Made by a program: the position numbers and the translations under genes | In this document: piece by piece, positions 1 to 10,880 of the stretch | Layout of the letters: each line of letters opens with the position of its first letter | Position numbering within the stretch: position 1 is the first letter of the stretch | The notes under the pieces: model-generated | The model's input: only the letters and a program-made list of their open reading frames with translations | Database searches by the model: none | What the model was told of the DNA's origin: nothing | NCBI GenBank assembly: GCA_034190875.2 | Contig: CM067356.1 | Location: 51,627,263 to 51,691,262, forward strand | Length of the DNA: 64,000 nt | Reading direction: 5' to 3' | Source of the DNA: Urechis unicinctus | Taxonomy: Eukaryota; Annelida; Polychaeta; Xenopneusta; Urechidae

Positions 1-168
1 ATAAATCCTTCGGCTCATCAGCTGCCCTTGTGGGGCTCTTTCTCCCCCTGTGCGAATATCCTACTCTGCTCCAACTGCGTAAGCACTGGCTGTTTTAAAC
101 CTATTGACTCGCGGAGGTACTATTGTTAAGTTGACAAAACCCATTCTGCCATTCATAAACTAAGTTAA

Positions 169-739
169 AGAGACTGTTCAGCCCCATATAAGAAAAGAGG
201 TTGCCTAGCAAGCTGCTTGGTAACAGCACCTTGGAAACCAAAAATGTTACATTTTCGGACTTTCAGTCGCTACGCGGCGCTGTGGTCTCAGAAAAAAGAT
301 CCTTACTTCGGCTGTCGCCATTTATGTTGTCGGACATTATCCTTCTTGCTTGTCGGTCTAATGTGTGCACAATTATGCCCACAACTTGAATGAGTGAAGA
401 TTTAATGAAATCTACATTATGTAACTAAAGCGGAAGAATACACATCGTTAGCGAGGTAAATTCAGAGCGCGTTATGATTTACAGCTAACATTCATGTAGT
501 TCATGGTTTTAGGGAGGCACCGTTATCGATAGAACGACATAACTGAATAAAACAGATCTCCACAGTATATCATGAATATTTCCAGTCAAATAATAATGTT
601 AAAAACTTATCAACATAACTTCCATCATGTAAACTCGGCGGCACAAATTAGAAGATGTCATTACTTACGTCTGCGTTAATCGTAGTAATGTACTAACGAA
701 ATGATCCCTGATTGCCTTATATGTGGCTGAACAGTCTCT
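169..739. mobile_element. Short inverted-repeat transposon (MITE-like), TTAA-flanked
   Basis: The two ends are inverted copies of one another for about 22 bases: AGAGACTGTTCAGCC followed by CCATATAA at the left, and the reverse complement with one mismatch at the right. Each end is bordered by TTAA (165-168 and 740-743), which fits a piggyBac-type TTAA target. A Tc1/mariner TA target inside the TTAA is also possible. No transposase frame is visible inside, so it is probably non-autonomous. It lies about 200 bases upstream of the RAD1 start codon, so it may sit in that promoter region. Confidence 0.65.
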
Positions 740-942
740 TTAACATTGATGTTTGAATCCCCACCTGTTCCACTATGACACGGACGAACCACTGTACCAT
801 CTGGTCGCCAACCAGATAAAATAACGTTATGATTTAAGTATACTTGAAATTTCATAGCGGAGTTATAATAATCCTGTATCAGCGGGCAGGTTGAGATTCG
901 CTTTCATTTTCAAGCGCCATTAAAATGCGCGAAGATCAAATT

Positions 943-3900
943 ATGGCTCTCTCTACTCAAGAATCGACTGAATATACGCAATATGTCTTGTTCGCTCAAA
1001 TGGACAACGCACGAAATATGTCAAACATATTGAAAGCCATTCATTTCAAAGATGTAGGTGTTGTAAGATCAATGAGTTTTCTCCGGTACTGTCTCAGTGT
1101 CTGTGGTACAAAGTCAAAGGAGAGTTCCAATCCCACCCCCGCCGGGTGGGGGGCGATTCTCTGCTAGAAAAAGGGTAGGGTAAGATTGCATGTGGCAAAA
1201 ACTACTGACCAAATCTTGACTATGCTAAAGCGAGAAAAAGCTACCCGTAATCAAAATACCAATGATCCAAAAAATGAACCCCTTGAGGTACTGTTCAAGC
1301 AAAAAAGTGAACCGTTCACAGCGCTCGAAACTTAGTCGAAATGTTTGGTGTCCCAAAAGCTTGCGTTTGTAGTATTTTAGTGGCCCTGTGTACAGTTTAC
1401 TAGCCAAAACCCTAAAAAAGATCAAATAATTGGCCGGATATGTACAGTCACCAAAACGGAAAAAGTAATATAAATCCACTTGCTTGGAAACTTTTCACCT
1501 GTTTGTTTTTACCAAGGCTGGAAAAAAAACCTAAATGCAAAGTACATTTATACATATTATTTGTACCATGACAGATCCAAAGGATTCAGTTACAAACTGT
1601 CATAGGCTGTGTACTTTATGTGGGCTCTGTGGAATGCTAAATGCTGAGATGTGATGAAATGATTACTACATTTGTCTTGTTTGACTCAAAACATGACTCA
1701 AACATTTAAATATAGGACTACAAAGTGATGCTAAAAAAATACAAAATTTGCAGACCGAACCTAAAAATGAATGGTTCTTATAGCATTGCCACACTAGACT
1801 TTTGAAATGTTTCCATCTATATGTCATAGCCCCAGTTATTCTCAACTAACCATGCCAATTTGACATTTATCTTGTATGTGGTCACCAAGACATTGCCTTG
1901 AATACACAGCTAGTATGCCATCAATAAAATGTGTGAAAGAGCCTGTGACACTTGGTAGCTCTATATGCTATAGAGAGTAAGACAAGGTCACTGAAGCGCC
2001 TAGACCTAGAGCAGACCAGTCGCAGACGCGTGGTACGATGTGATATGCTGACGGCGAACGTGTTTGAAGATGTGCTACTGCTGTGAATATGCCTGTATAA
2101 TGTCCTAATGCATAATGGCCTTAGAAGATTTGGGGCTGACAACTGTAATCTTCAACCTGAATTAACACAATTTCTGGGATACATGTCACTTTGTCAATGT
2201 GATACATGTCACTTTGTCAATGTTTACTTAATATAACAGGCATAAAGGTTGAAACTACCGACATAAATGAGCCATAAACTTGTCATGTAAGACTGCAATA
2301 GAATAGTCAACACTTCCATCGAGTAAGGTTGTATTGTTTCCACTTGATATCAGGCACATTAAGTCAGGAATAATGTGACTTTTAAGTCAATATTTTAAAG
2401 GTGTATTTCATCAAAAATCATGAAAATGTTGTTGTTAATTAAGCTTTATGGACTGATTCCCTGCTACTGTTAGGAATGATATGTAATTACTTTTAGGAAT
2501 GATATGTAAAATCAAGACCAATCTGTGACTTCGTCAAGTCTGATTGCTTACTATTTTTGGGATGTGAATTACAACCCAAATATGGAATGAGGCATGGACT
2601 ACTACATCCTCAGCTGAGAAGAGGACGAGTTTGAGTGATTATACGAGAAGATGATGGAATTGCACCTGCATTGTTACTTTACCTGGTGGCCACTCATTTG
2701 AATATATTTTTGCAAACTATGTCCGGAGGCTGTTTTCAAAGCGCCAATATCGATGAATCATCGATAATTTGTGTTTCAAACACTTGGGAACAATTACAAT
2801 CATTTTAGCAACTGCACAAATATGGAAACAAATTGAAAATTTAACCATCTTTAATGAATTGTTATGACATATATTACAATTTCAGTTACATTTCATTTCT
2901 TTTGTTATCATTTTTCAGCATGCCACGGTGTTTGCTAGTGAAAATGGAATCAAGGTCACAACAGAAGATGCCAAGTGTATCCAAGCCAATGCCTTCATCC
3001 AGAAAGACATCTTCCAGGAGTTTGAACTCAGACAAGAACAGGTGACCTTCAAGGTCAACATGACTGTGCTTCTGGTGGGTGGTCCATGGCCCGGTTATTT
3101 CTTGTGATTTTATCATTACATTTTATTTGATAAGGTAAGCGACTTTAAGTGTTAAACAAATACCTCCACTCATTGTGTACTCAAAGCATTACCAAACAGA
3201 TACTAGCAGTGACAACAATTCTAGATGCAGAAGTTACATGTTTGATGTTGTGATGTGCTCATAGGAATGTTTGAACATATTTGGTGTAAGTAATCTGCCG
3301 GGAAATAGTACAGCCCTAAAGATGTGTTATGCCGGCTACGGAACCCCTCTAGTACTCATGTGAGCTGTAGCTTTTACATAGTTTGATGTGGTGTGTACAG
3401 GTTGAGATGGTGTGTGTATAGTTTGATTAGGTGTGTGTATAGTTTAATGTGGCGTGTTTACAGGTTGATTTGGTGTATTACAGTATATATGATATAGATG
3501 TGATGTGTGTCCAGGTTAGAGTAGAATGATGTGATTGGTGTACCAGTTGATGTGGTGTGTGTCCAGGTTAGAAGAGAATGGTGTGATTGGTGTACCGGTT
3601 GATGTGGTGTGTGTCCAGGTTAGAAGAGAATGGTGTGATTGGTATACTGGTTGATGTGGTGTGTGTCCAGGTTAGAGGAGAATGGTGTGATTGGTGTACC
3701 AGTTGATGTGGTGTGTGTCCAGGTTAGAAGAGAATGGTGTGATTGGTGTACCGGTTGATGTGGTGTGTATCCAGGTTAGAGGAGAATGGTGTGATTGGTG
3801 TACCGGTTGATGTGGTGTGTGTCAAGGTTAGAGGAGAATGGTGTGATTGGTGTACCGGTTGATGTGGTGTGTGTCCAGGTTAGAGGAGAATGGTGTGCTG

Positions 3901-5585
3901 ACGGACTGCAGTATCAAAACACAAGAGCCTGACGAGATGCTGGACTTCAACTTCTGCTCCAGCAACGTCATCAACAAGATCATTATGAAGGTACGACTTC
4001 CAGGGTAGACTGACATTACACCAACCTGCTTATTTTGACAGTTTACCAGGTACCAGTTACCTGTGTGCATAGGTGCTTGGTTCCTGTTGCTAAGCAGCAC
4101 CAAGCCTCCACATTTATATAACTTAAAGATGTGTAATGGATGCCCCCCCCCCCCACCCCACCCCTACTGTCTCACCGTTCCCTCATCCACGCTGAAAATA
4201 TCTTTCCCTGAGAGCATCATATATATTTTCTCATGCTCAATGTATTTTTTTATAATGGGTGGCGAACTTTCAAAGGCCAGTTTTTCATGTTTAATCCCGA
4301 GCATGTCCATCACAGAGTCGAGATGTAGTAGGTGGGTGCTCAGAAGGTTGGCATCCGTAGCCAAGCCCTTGTGTCTGTGATGCCTCAGCTCAATGCTTGG
4401 AAGCTTGGCGTATGGAATCTAGCACCTGTGCCTGTGTTAACCTTGGTTGCTATATAGTACCCTGCAGGTTTTTGTACCTAGACATAGTGGGCAGTGTTCT
4501 CTTTTCAGGATCTTCACTTCACTGACAGGATTTGTGTTTTTGAAAACAATATTCAATACCCACTTTGTGTTGTCATTTTTGCTTTATCCCAAAGGATTGA
4601 TGTACTGGGGTTGATGTCTTTGATGTCAATTGTATGAGGGATGTTCTGATGTGTTTTGGTACAGTCAGAGTGTCTGAAGGAAGCCTTCAGTGAACTGGAT
4701 ATGTCAAGTGACGTGCTGCAGTTCCTCATGTCACCCGACAAGCCCCATCTCAGGCTCTCCACTTTCGGAAATGCTGGCAGCTCTCATGTGAGACGCGTAT
4801 CGTTATAAGAGGTCAAATTGATCTGGATGTGTGTTGTTGTACGATGCATCCTCTATATACAAGTTGCTCATCATTTGTTAACTACTTATTGGCCAGAATA
4901 TAACACAGCATTGCTTTACTTTCATTGATTGAATATTTATTGATAAACAAATGACACATTTGTTGAACATGTTGCTGTAGTAAGATTATAATTGTTCATT
5001 GTTTCAGTCTGATTTCCCCAAAGACTCTGACATGATGGAGTCATTCCAGTGTGCTCAGACTCAGACCAACAGGTGAAGTATCAAATTCCACCACAGGGAG
5101 TAATGTAGTCATCAATGCCAATTATATAGCATGAATGGTAGCTAACATATGTTGTACTAAACGAATCACAGATGTGTCTTTTTTAACTCACATGACATTT
5201 ACAATGATGAGCAACTTGGTTTATCTTCTCCAGATACAAGTTAGCATTGTTGAAGCCATCAGTGAAGGCTCTCATGTTGTCATCGCGTATCTCCATGCGG
5301 ACAGACACACGAGGCTTCTTATCCATGCAGTACATGATCAAAACTGAAGATGGACAAGTCTGCTTTGTGGAGTACTTTGTAAGTTATCATTGCCTTGAAA
5401 TGCAACAATATGTTGTGATTATAATTAATGCCTGGTCAAGTCATGTTTTTTGTGCATGAATATGACCCTCTTTTGATCACATGTGATGTAATACCTGATA
5501 AGAATGGTTGTATACTTAGGTCACTAATGTGTGTCTGTTTAAGTGTTCACCTGATGAGGAACTAGAGCAAGAAGATCAGGATTGA
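943..5585 (+). CDS. RAD1: RAD1 homologue, 9-1-1 checkpoint clamp subunit (8 coding exons, 282 aa)
   Basis: RAD1 pairs with RAD9 and HUS1 in the ring-shaped 9-1-1 clamp, which is loaded at damaged DNA and promotes ATR signalling in the nucleus. Exons: 943-1053, 2919-3074, 3265-3359, 3879-3990, 4665-4787, 5008-5072, 5234-5378, 5544-5585. All junctions are GT-AG and phases join without a break. The product resembles vertebrate RAD1 along its length, for example LKAIHF, KVTTEDAKCIQANAFIQ, NTQEP-like KTQEPDEMLDF, FSELDMSSDVLQ, LSTFGNAGSSH, RTDTRGFLSMQYMI and the acidic end CSPDEELEQEDQD. An in-frame ATG at 925 would add six residues. The ATG at 943 has A at -3 and G at +4 and gives 282 aa, the length of human RAD1, so I prefer it. 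No stops or frameshifts are visible and the gene looks functional. Intron 3 carries a minisatellite that copies the exon 4 acceptor. Confidence 0.95.
1054..2918 (+). other. RAD1 intron 1, no gene seen inside
   Basis: This 1.9-kb intron holds no convincing coding sequence. It contains a small GC-rich inverted repeat near 1132-1153 (CCCACCC paired with GGGTGGG), a two-copy 24-bp direct repeat near 2178-2222 (GATACATGTCACTTTGTCAAT), and a short direct repeat near 2472-2506 (TAGGAATGATATGTAA). Confidence 0.7.
3497..3898 (+). repeat. 52-bp minisatellite carrying RAD1 exon 4 splice acceptors
   Basis: The unit is about 52 bases and is repeated about eight times. The last copy contains the true intron 3 / exon 4 junction at 3878/3879. 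Each unit includes GTGTGTGTCCAG followed by GTTAGAGGAGAATGGTGTG or a close variant. Seven upstream copies therefore look like the real acceptor plus the first 20 or so exon bases. One upstream copy has CAAG in place of CCAG. Confidence 0.9.
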
Positions 5586-6058
5586 AGCTTACCTAGTCTG
5601 CCTCCATGACAGCAAGGACAAGTGCCCTGAATGTGGTTACCTGCCCACAGCCATCTACCGGCATGGTCTCCTCAAGCCATGATGATAACGATGAACGCTA
5701 ACACACACCAGTATTGTTGGTTCCGACCCATCAGTTCATGGTTTATCATTAGAGGAGATATTGCTAAAAGATTTAATTATTCAACCGGTGATTAAGTAAC
5801 TTCATGGTTGCATTGTAATTCATGGTTTATTATCAGAATTGATACATTACCAATCATGGTTACAAGCATGTTATCTGGTGATATGACAACCATTGCAGTG
5901 ACTGCATTGAGTTATATGAGAGCTGTTACTTGTTTGAGTTGGTTTATCGTTGTTTCAGCCAACAACACAAATCGCACTCACTCTGATACAACTGTGTTTG
6001 CTAGTGAAATGGGAGATGTTCATCTGTTATGGTTTTAGAGTACCATGGTATTAATAAA
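5586..6058 (+). promoter_or_regulatory. RAD1 3' untranslated region with polyadenylation signal
   Basis: The sequence after the RAD1 stop codon is AT-rich and carries no further RAD1-like coding sequence. An AATAAA hexamer lies at 6053-6058, about 470 bases past the stop, and is the first canonical polyadenylation signal seen. The actual cleavage site cannot be seen from sequence. Confidence 0.5.
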
Positions 6059-6235
6059 TACTTCTAAAAATCTGTTTTAAAAAACTGAATGTCCTATTTA
6101 CAGCCAATTATGTCTCGCAAGGTATAAATTCATAGCTGGTAGGTGAGATTGATGAAGTAACCTGCAACACTAAGGCAATGAGGTCTGATGATACTCTCCA
6201 TCAGCAGCTCTTCTCCTTCCCTCCGATTCATCATC

Positions 6236-6390
6236 CACATCATAGCAAAACACCAGGTACTCCCACCTGCCTCATCACTAACCAGCAGGCTCTCTAATCT
6301 ACGCATTCTCTAACTAGCCGCCACTTTATCTACACTAACTAGCAGGTACTCCAATCTACCCCATCACTAACTAGCAGGCACTATAATCTA
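6236..6390. repeat. Degenerate minisatellite, ATCACTAAC-AGCAGG type
   Basis: There are about four imperfect units of the form ATCACTAACTAGCAGGCACT plus a CT-rich spacer. The core matches the larger array at 7970-8545 (ATCACTAGCCACTAGGTGCT), so the two arrays look related. An (AT)n tract follows directly. Confidence 0.65.
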
Positions 6391-6398
6391 TGCCAACA

Positions 6399-6400
<2 letters not shown>

Positions 6401-6480
<80 letters not shown>
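6401..6480. repeat. (AT)40 microsatellite
   Basis: Pure AT dinucleotide repeat of 80 bases. The apparent reading frame across it (IYIYIY) is a by-product of the repeat. Confidence 0.97.
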
Positions 6481-6484
<4 letters not shown>

Positions 6485-7440
6485 TATGTTGGTGCCGTCT
6501 CTCGCTAATGCGGCGAAGTATCAAGTGCATTTAAAGGGCTGGCTGGTTGAGTGCTGCATTCCAAAGTGTCGTTTTTTAAACTGACTAATTGTCAAACTGT
6601 TACCTTTCAGAGGCCTTTACACATACTCTGATAATCGTTAAGTATAATGAGAATTAATATCCTCACTTTCCACAGTTGACCTGAGGAGTTATTTCGACAA
6701 AACACGTGGAGGATGAAGTCGTACAAATCTAATGCAGCAGCGTTCACTTGACCTATTGTATAATCGGTGCTACAAACAGATTAATGACTCGCCAGTTCTC
6801 GTCCGCCTGCAACTTGACGTTACGACCATAGCCAATCTGTAAGCTTTATGGGGATGCTACCCAGGTAGTGACCTCTAATTTGTGCGCCGTTTTGTCCTTC
6901 CAGCTAAGTTTATGACTCCGGCATGATCCGATTATTATTATTTTTCGAAACAGCCTAGCTAACTGGGTCAATTATACACTGCAGTAGAAACCCGTTGCAG
7001 TAATCGATGTTTGAGCAAGTCATGAAAATAAAAGTCCAATCTGGTTGTATCGATTATCAATTGCATGAATTTTTCTTAATGATGGTGCTATTGCACCAGA
7101 GCCATAACGTTAAAGGAATAATTCCGGAAATAAATATTGAAACTCGACGTCACGTAATCAAGATGTTTACGAGACGTGGCAGTAAGGCGACGTGTTTGCT
7201 GGGCAGCTGTCTGCGTTCACTCAAACACATCTGCTCCCAAATCGCCAATTAATCATCGACAGCGCACCCTTTCTTTCGGTAGGTGGTCATTTACTACCAA
7301 TAACAGGATCCCCACATCGCCATCAATCATGCCTATATCACCCCACCCCTTTAAACACTGGTAATATAACTGAGAGATCGATGTTATCATTACTCACTCT
7401 CTCTCTTCAGTTTGCTAATTTATTAATGGCTGTGCACCTA
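6481..7440. other. Intergenic sequence, nothing recognised
   Basis: Between the (AT)n tract and the duplicated block at 7440 I see only short unsupported open frames near 7000-7440. None is bounded by good splice sites or resembles a known family. Confidence 0.5.
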
Positions 7441-7760
7441 TGAATGATTAAATGCAGTATTTGTAAATTATGCTAATGTCATGACCCAAAATCATATTCT
7501 CAACGTTTTGCGCACTTGACATTTAATCAAATCAATCATCAAATGCCAGCCCAGTAATTACCAGCAGTGTGTTGTCGCCTTATGTCGCGGATGTTCAAAT
7601 CAGTCTGCATTTCACTGTTATTATTGAAAAGGGAGTCGATATTGTGGTTAAAGGGTCACAATGGAATACAAACTATTTCTTCTTGCGGTAGCTACCTTAA
7701 CAAGTAAGTACGACCGGGGTCAAATCCAGCAAGAGTATTGAGGACTTGAGTGGATTCAAA
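7440..7760 (+). repeat. Diverged duplication, copy 1
   Basis: This block matches 8850-9130 in the same order and orientation. Shared stretches include AAATGCA-TATTTGTAAATT, AATGTCATGAC, CATCAGTCTGC, GGAATACAAAC followed by TTCTTGCG-TAGCTAC, and GGGGTCAAATCCAG. The two copies flank the 37-bp minisatellite. Copy 1 keeps an intact ATG and splice donor at 7661-7709; copy 2 has lost both. Confidence 0.75.
7661..7703 (+). CDS. Candidate first coding exon encoding a signal peptide
   Basis: The ATG at 7661 opens MEYKLFLLAVATLT: one lysine, then a hydrophobic core, ending at a strong donor (A|GTAAGT) in phase 1. This is the same phase as the carbonic anhydrase signal-peptide exon at 11559-11610. It could therefore in principle splice to the acceptor at 14634 and act as an alternative first exon of that gene. 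It could equally be a leftover first exon of a lost neighbour. There is no transcript evidence. The decayed sister copy near 9047 has ACG in place of ATG and a weakened donor. Confidence 0.4.
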
Positions 7761-7969
7761 ATCAGAAAGACAATACATAAAAAAATGTCTCGTTAGACTG
7801 TATAAAATGCGATTTTATGTATTATATTGGAAACATATATGCTTTCCAACGTGATTTGTGGTGTTTCTTGGCTAGCGGTTATTACACTCGTGCCAACGCC
7901 ACCTCTAATTACCGGGTATTTCACTCCTACCTATGCTATCACTTACCAACAAGAACTCCAGGTACCATC

Positions 7970-8545
7970 CCATCTTCTTCATCGCTAGCCACTAAGTACT
8001 CTACTCCAATCTTCTTCAACACAAGCCACTAGGTGCTCCACTCTCATACTTTTCATCAATAACCACTAGGTGCTCTAACCCCATATTCTTCATCACTAGC
8101 CACTAGGTGCTCTCCTCTCATCCTCTTCATCACTAGCCACTAGCTGCTTTACTGATATCCTCTTCATCACTAGCCACTAGCTGCTCTCCTCTCATCCTCT
8201 TCATCACTAGCAACTAGCTGCTCTCCTCTCATCCTCTTCATCACTAGCCACTAGCTGCTCTCCTCTCATCCTCTTCATCACTAGCCACTAGGTGATTTCC
8301 TCTCATCCTTTCCATCACTAGCCACTAGGTTCTCTCCTCTCATCCTCTCCATCACTAACCACTAGGTGCTCTCCTCTCATCCTCTCCATCACTAACCACT
8401 AGGTGCTCTCCTCTCATCCTCTCCATCACTAGCCACTAGGTGCTCTCCTATCATCCTCCCCAACACTAGCCACTAAGTGCTCTCCTCTAATCCTCTTCAT
8501 CACTAGCCACTAGGTTCTCTCCTCTCATCCTCTTCATCACTAGCC
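7970..8545. repeat. Minisatellite, unit about 37 bp
   Basis: About fifteen tandem units of the type TCATCACTAGCCACTAGGTG plus CTCTCCTCTCATCCTCT, with point variation between units. The array sits between the two copies of the 7440/8850 duplication. Its core resembles the smaller array at 6236-6390. Confidence 0.92.
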
Positions 8546-8849
8546 CGTCGCCACTCTGTTCTCATCTTCGTCTTCGCTAACCACCATGTCCTCTTCTCTG
8601 ATATGTTTCGTCATCAATTACCAGCAGTTACTTTACGCCAATCTTTTTAACAGTAGCCTGCCGCATATTGATTCATCATTTCCATCCATTCCACATTTCC
8701 ACTCGGCTGTTGAACATCGCCACCAAAATTGTTATGCCAGCCATTTGAATAACATATAGCAGGTTAATAACACTACGTTGTCAACGTTGGGACAAACAAC
8801 TAAAGCGCGCGCTAATGAACATCGGCTTCCCGCAACAGCTGTTCACTCA

Positions 8850-9130
8850 TATATGATAAAATGCAATGTATGTAAATTTAGGCAAATGTCATGACGAAAT
8901 GGTGCTCAACCTTGTTTTGAAAGTTATGTGCGCAGTTGATCAAATTCATCATAAATGCAAGTTGTCCGAGCAGGCTGTGGCCCGGTGTGACCAGTTCCCG
9001 GCTCTGATGGATCTTCACATCAGTCTGCTTATCGTGACATCTGGGTCGCAACGGAATACAAACAGTATTTTCTTGCGATAGCTACATTAACAAATAAGTT
9101 CATGGCGGGGTCAAATCCAGTAGGAGGAAT
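8850..9130 (+). repeat. Diverged duplication, copy 2 (decayed)
   Basis: Collinear with 7440-7760. The position matching the copy 1 start codon reads ACG (about 9049), and the donor reads AATAAG in place of AAGTAAGT. Any exon here is therefore inactive. Confidence 0.7.
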
Positions 9131-9598
9131 GAGGATCAAAGTATCTATCAAAAAGTAAACTTTTGTAAACGGGAGGTGAAAGACAATCTATAAAAAAAGT
9201 TTAGCGAATCCCGTAAGTTGATATGGGTGTTAATGAAGCAACCATTGTGTACTTTCACAGGGATGATGTGTGTCGATCGTAAAGGGCGGATCGCAATATG
9301 CTGATTTGAAATGTTACCGGGATCAGAATTGGTAAAATTATAGCTCCGTCGATACTTCCAGATGTTGCGTCTCGTTTACTAAATAACGTCTTGTGTCATG
9401 TGCATATATAGGACGTCATTCGACTTCCCATAAACTAGTTAGCGCATTTCTATCACGGCTGACGTGGGAATTTGACCAGCCGGTGGAGGAAATAGAGGAG
9501 ATATGTCCTACACTGTACCGAATGTCGATTTCACAGGCAAAATATCCTAGCGTATTTTGGTTAGTTTCTGGTCAGACGATCTTGGTTTGTCGTATTTG

Positions 9599-9601
<3 letters not shown>

Positions 9602-9680
<79 letters not shown>

Positions 9681-9880
9681 TTTTTCTATTTCACTCACCC
9701 GTCATCCCCTCTCTATCTCTCTCTCTTTCTCTCTCTCGCTCCCATTCTCTCTCTTTCTCTCTGTTGGTCTTTCTTTCTCTGTCTGACTGTCTGTCTCTCT
9801 CTCACTACCTACCTCCCTCTTCTGTCTCTCTCATTATCTCTCATTCTCGCTTTCTCACTCACTCACTCTCCACCCCCTCT
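9602..9880. repeat. (CT)n microsatellite and degenerate CT-rich tail
   Basis: Near-pure CT repeat to about 9677, then about 200 bases of interrupted CTCTCT and TCTCTC runs. The long serine/leucine reading frames across it follow from the repeat and are not genes. Confidence 0.95.
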
Positions 9881-9931
9881 TCCCCGTTATGACCTTCAGG
9901 AATACACCACCTCCCCGTTATGACCTTCAGG

Positions 9932-10880
9932 TGGGTTCATACTATGAACGTTTGTACCAGCGTTAGCCAGCGTTTGAAAAGTCTAAGAAATGAGCCCAAA
10001 CGTCGGCGAAATTACGTTCGCGAGAAGGATATTTTTCATTCACACTACGAACGTTTTATATCCGGCGCAAATCAACTTTTACGAACGTTGCCCAGCGTTT
10101 GACAGCGTTTACCAGCGTTGTATTTATTTTCTATTAGCGTAGGCGAACTTTTTCCAACGCAGATGTAGCGTATATGCAGCGGTCGCCGACTTAGTTCAAC
10201 TTAGACGAACGAATACTCAGCGTAGGTAAGCTGAGGTCAGCGTCAAGCAACGTCTATATATAGCCGAACTTTTGACACTTAATGGCAGTCTTGTTTTGAT
10301 TGACGAAGTGACCACATCTCTCCATCTCCCTTCTGTGTATTTGGTTGCCGTAAAGCTTAGCTGTAGACATGCCAGGGAGAGGCAAAAAACAAAAGAATGT
10401 GTCGAAGAAGAGGCCTACCAAGAGAGACGAGGAAACAGAATCATTAGAGCAAGCTGTTGCTGTTCCTTCCACAGTCCGGGAGCGTGACCCCTCACAGGAG
10501 AGGTCCCCCACAAGGTCGTCGAGGTCCGTCACGCCTCCCTCAGAATAAGTGTCATCCAATTCGGAGAAGAAACCGGATCGCCAAGACTACACCCTAACAA
10601 AGTAATTTCCACCAGCGTCTCAGTCGACGTTTGGCAAACTCTGTACAACTTAATCCAGCATTCAGGAACGTTTACGAACGGATCATAACTTACACCAACA
10701 TTTATTTCCAAACGTCGGCAAAGTTTTTGCATGTTAAAAATTTTTCAACGAACTCCACGTTCGTCAGCATTCGCCAGCGAACATCAACTCTTATAAACTT
10801 TTAGCAACTTTTACTAGCGGAGCTGGACGTTTGCCCAAACGTCGGAAAACGTCGGTCTAAACGTCGTAGTGTGAACCCAG
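9932..10880. mobile_element. Non-autonomous inverted-repeat DNA transposon (about 950 bp)
   Basis: The left end TGGGTTCATACTATGAACG is matched by an inverted right end whose reverse complement reads TGGGTTCACACTACGACG. The flanks CCTTCAGG (9924-9931) and CTTTCAGG (10881-10888) look like an 8-bp target duplication with one mismatch. The element interrupts a 31-bp tandem repeat (CCCGTTATGACCTTCAGG...) present on both sides, at 9884-9934 and 10885-10950. Both subterminal regions are packed with short CAGCGTT, AACGTT and CGTCGG motifs, which are possible transposase-binding repeats. An 8-bp duplication would fit hAT- or P-type elements; the superfamily is not settled. Confidence 0.75.
10369..10548 (+). 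CDS. Small basic open frame inside the transposon (59 aa)
   Basis: Opens MPGRGKKQKNVSKKRPTKRD, then an acidic stretch, then an Arg/Ser-rich segment ending VTPPSE. Composition (basic N-terminus, RSPTRSSRS) is unlike the surrounding AT-rich DNA. It may be the first exon of the parent element's protein or a captured host exon. I recognise no family. No donor site is needed, as the frame ends in TAA. Confidence 0.35.
   Translation: MPGRGKKQKNVSKKRPTKRDEETESLEQAVAVPSTVRERDPSQERSPTRSSRSVTPPSE

Noticed and set aside
9393-9923. Long Ser/Leu-rich frame
   Set aside because: Created by the (CT)n tract; flanking residues show no family resemblance.
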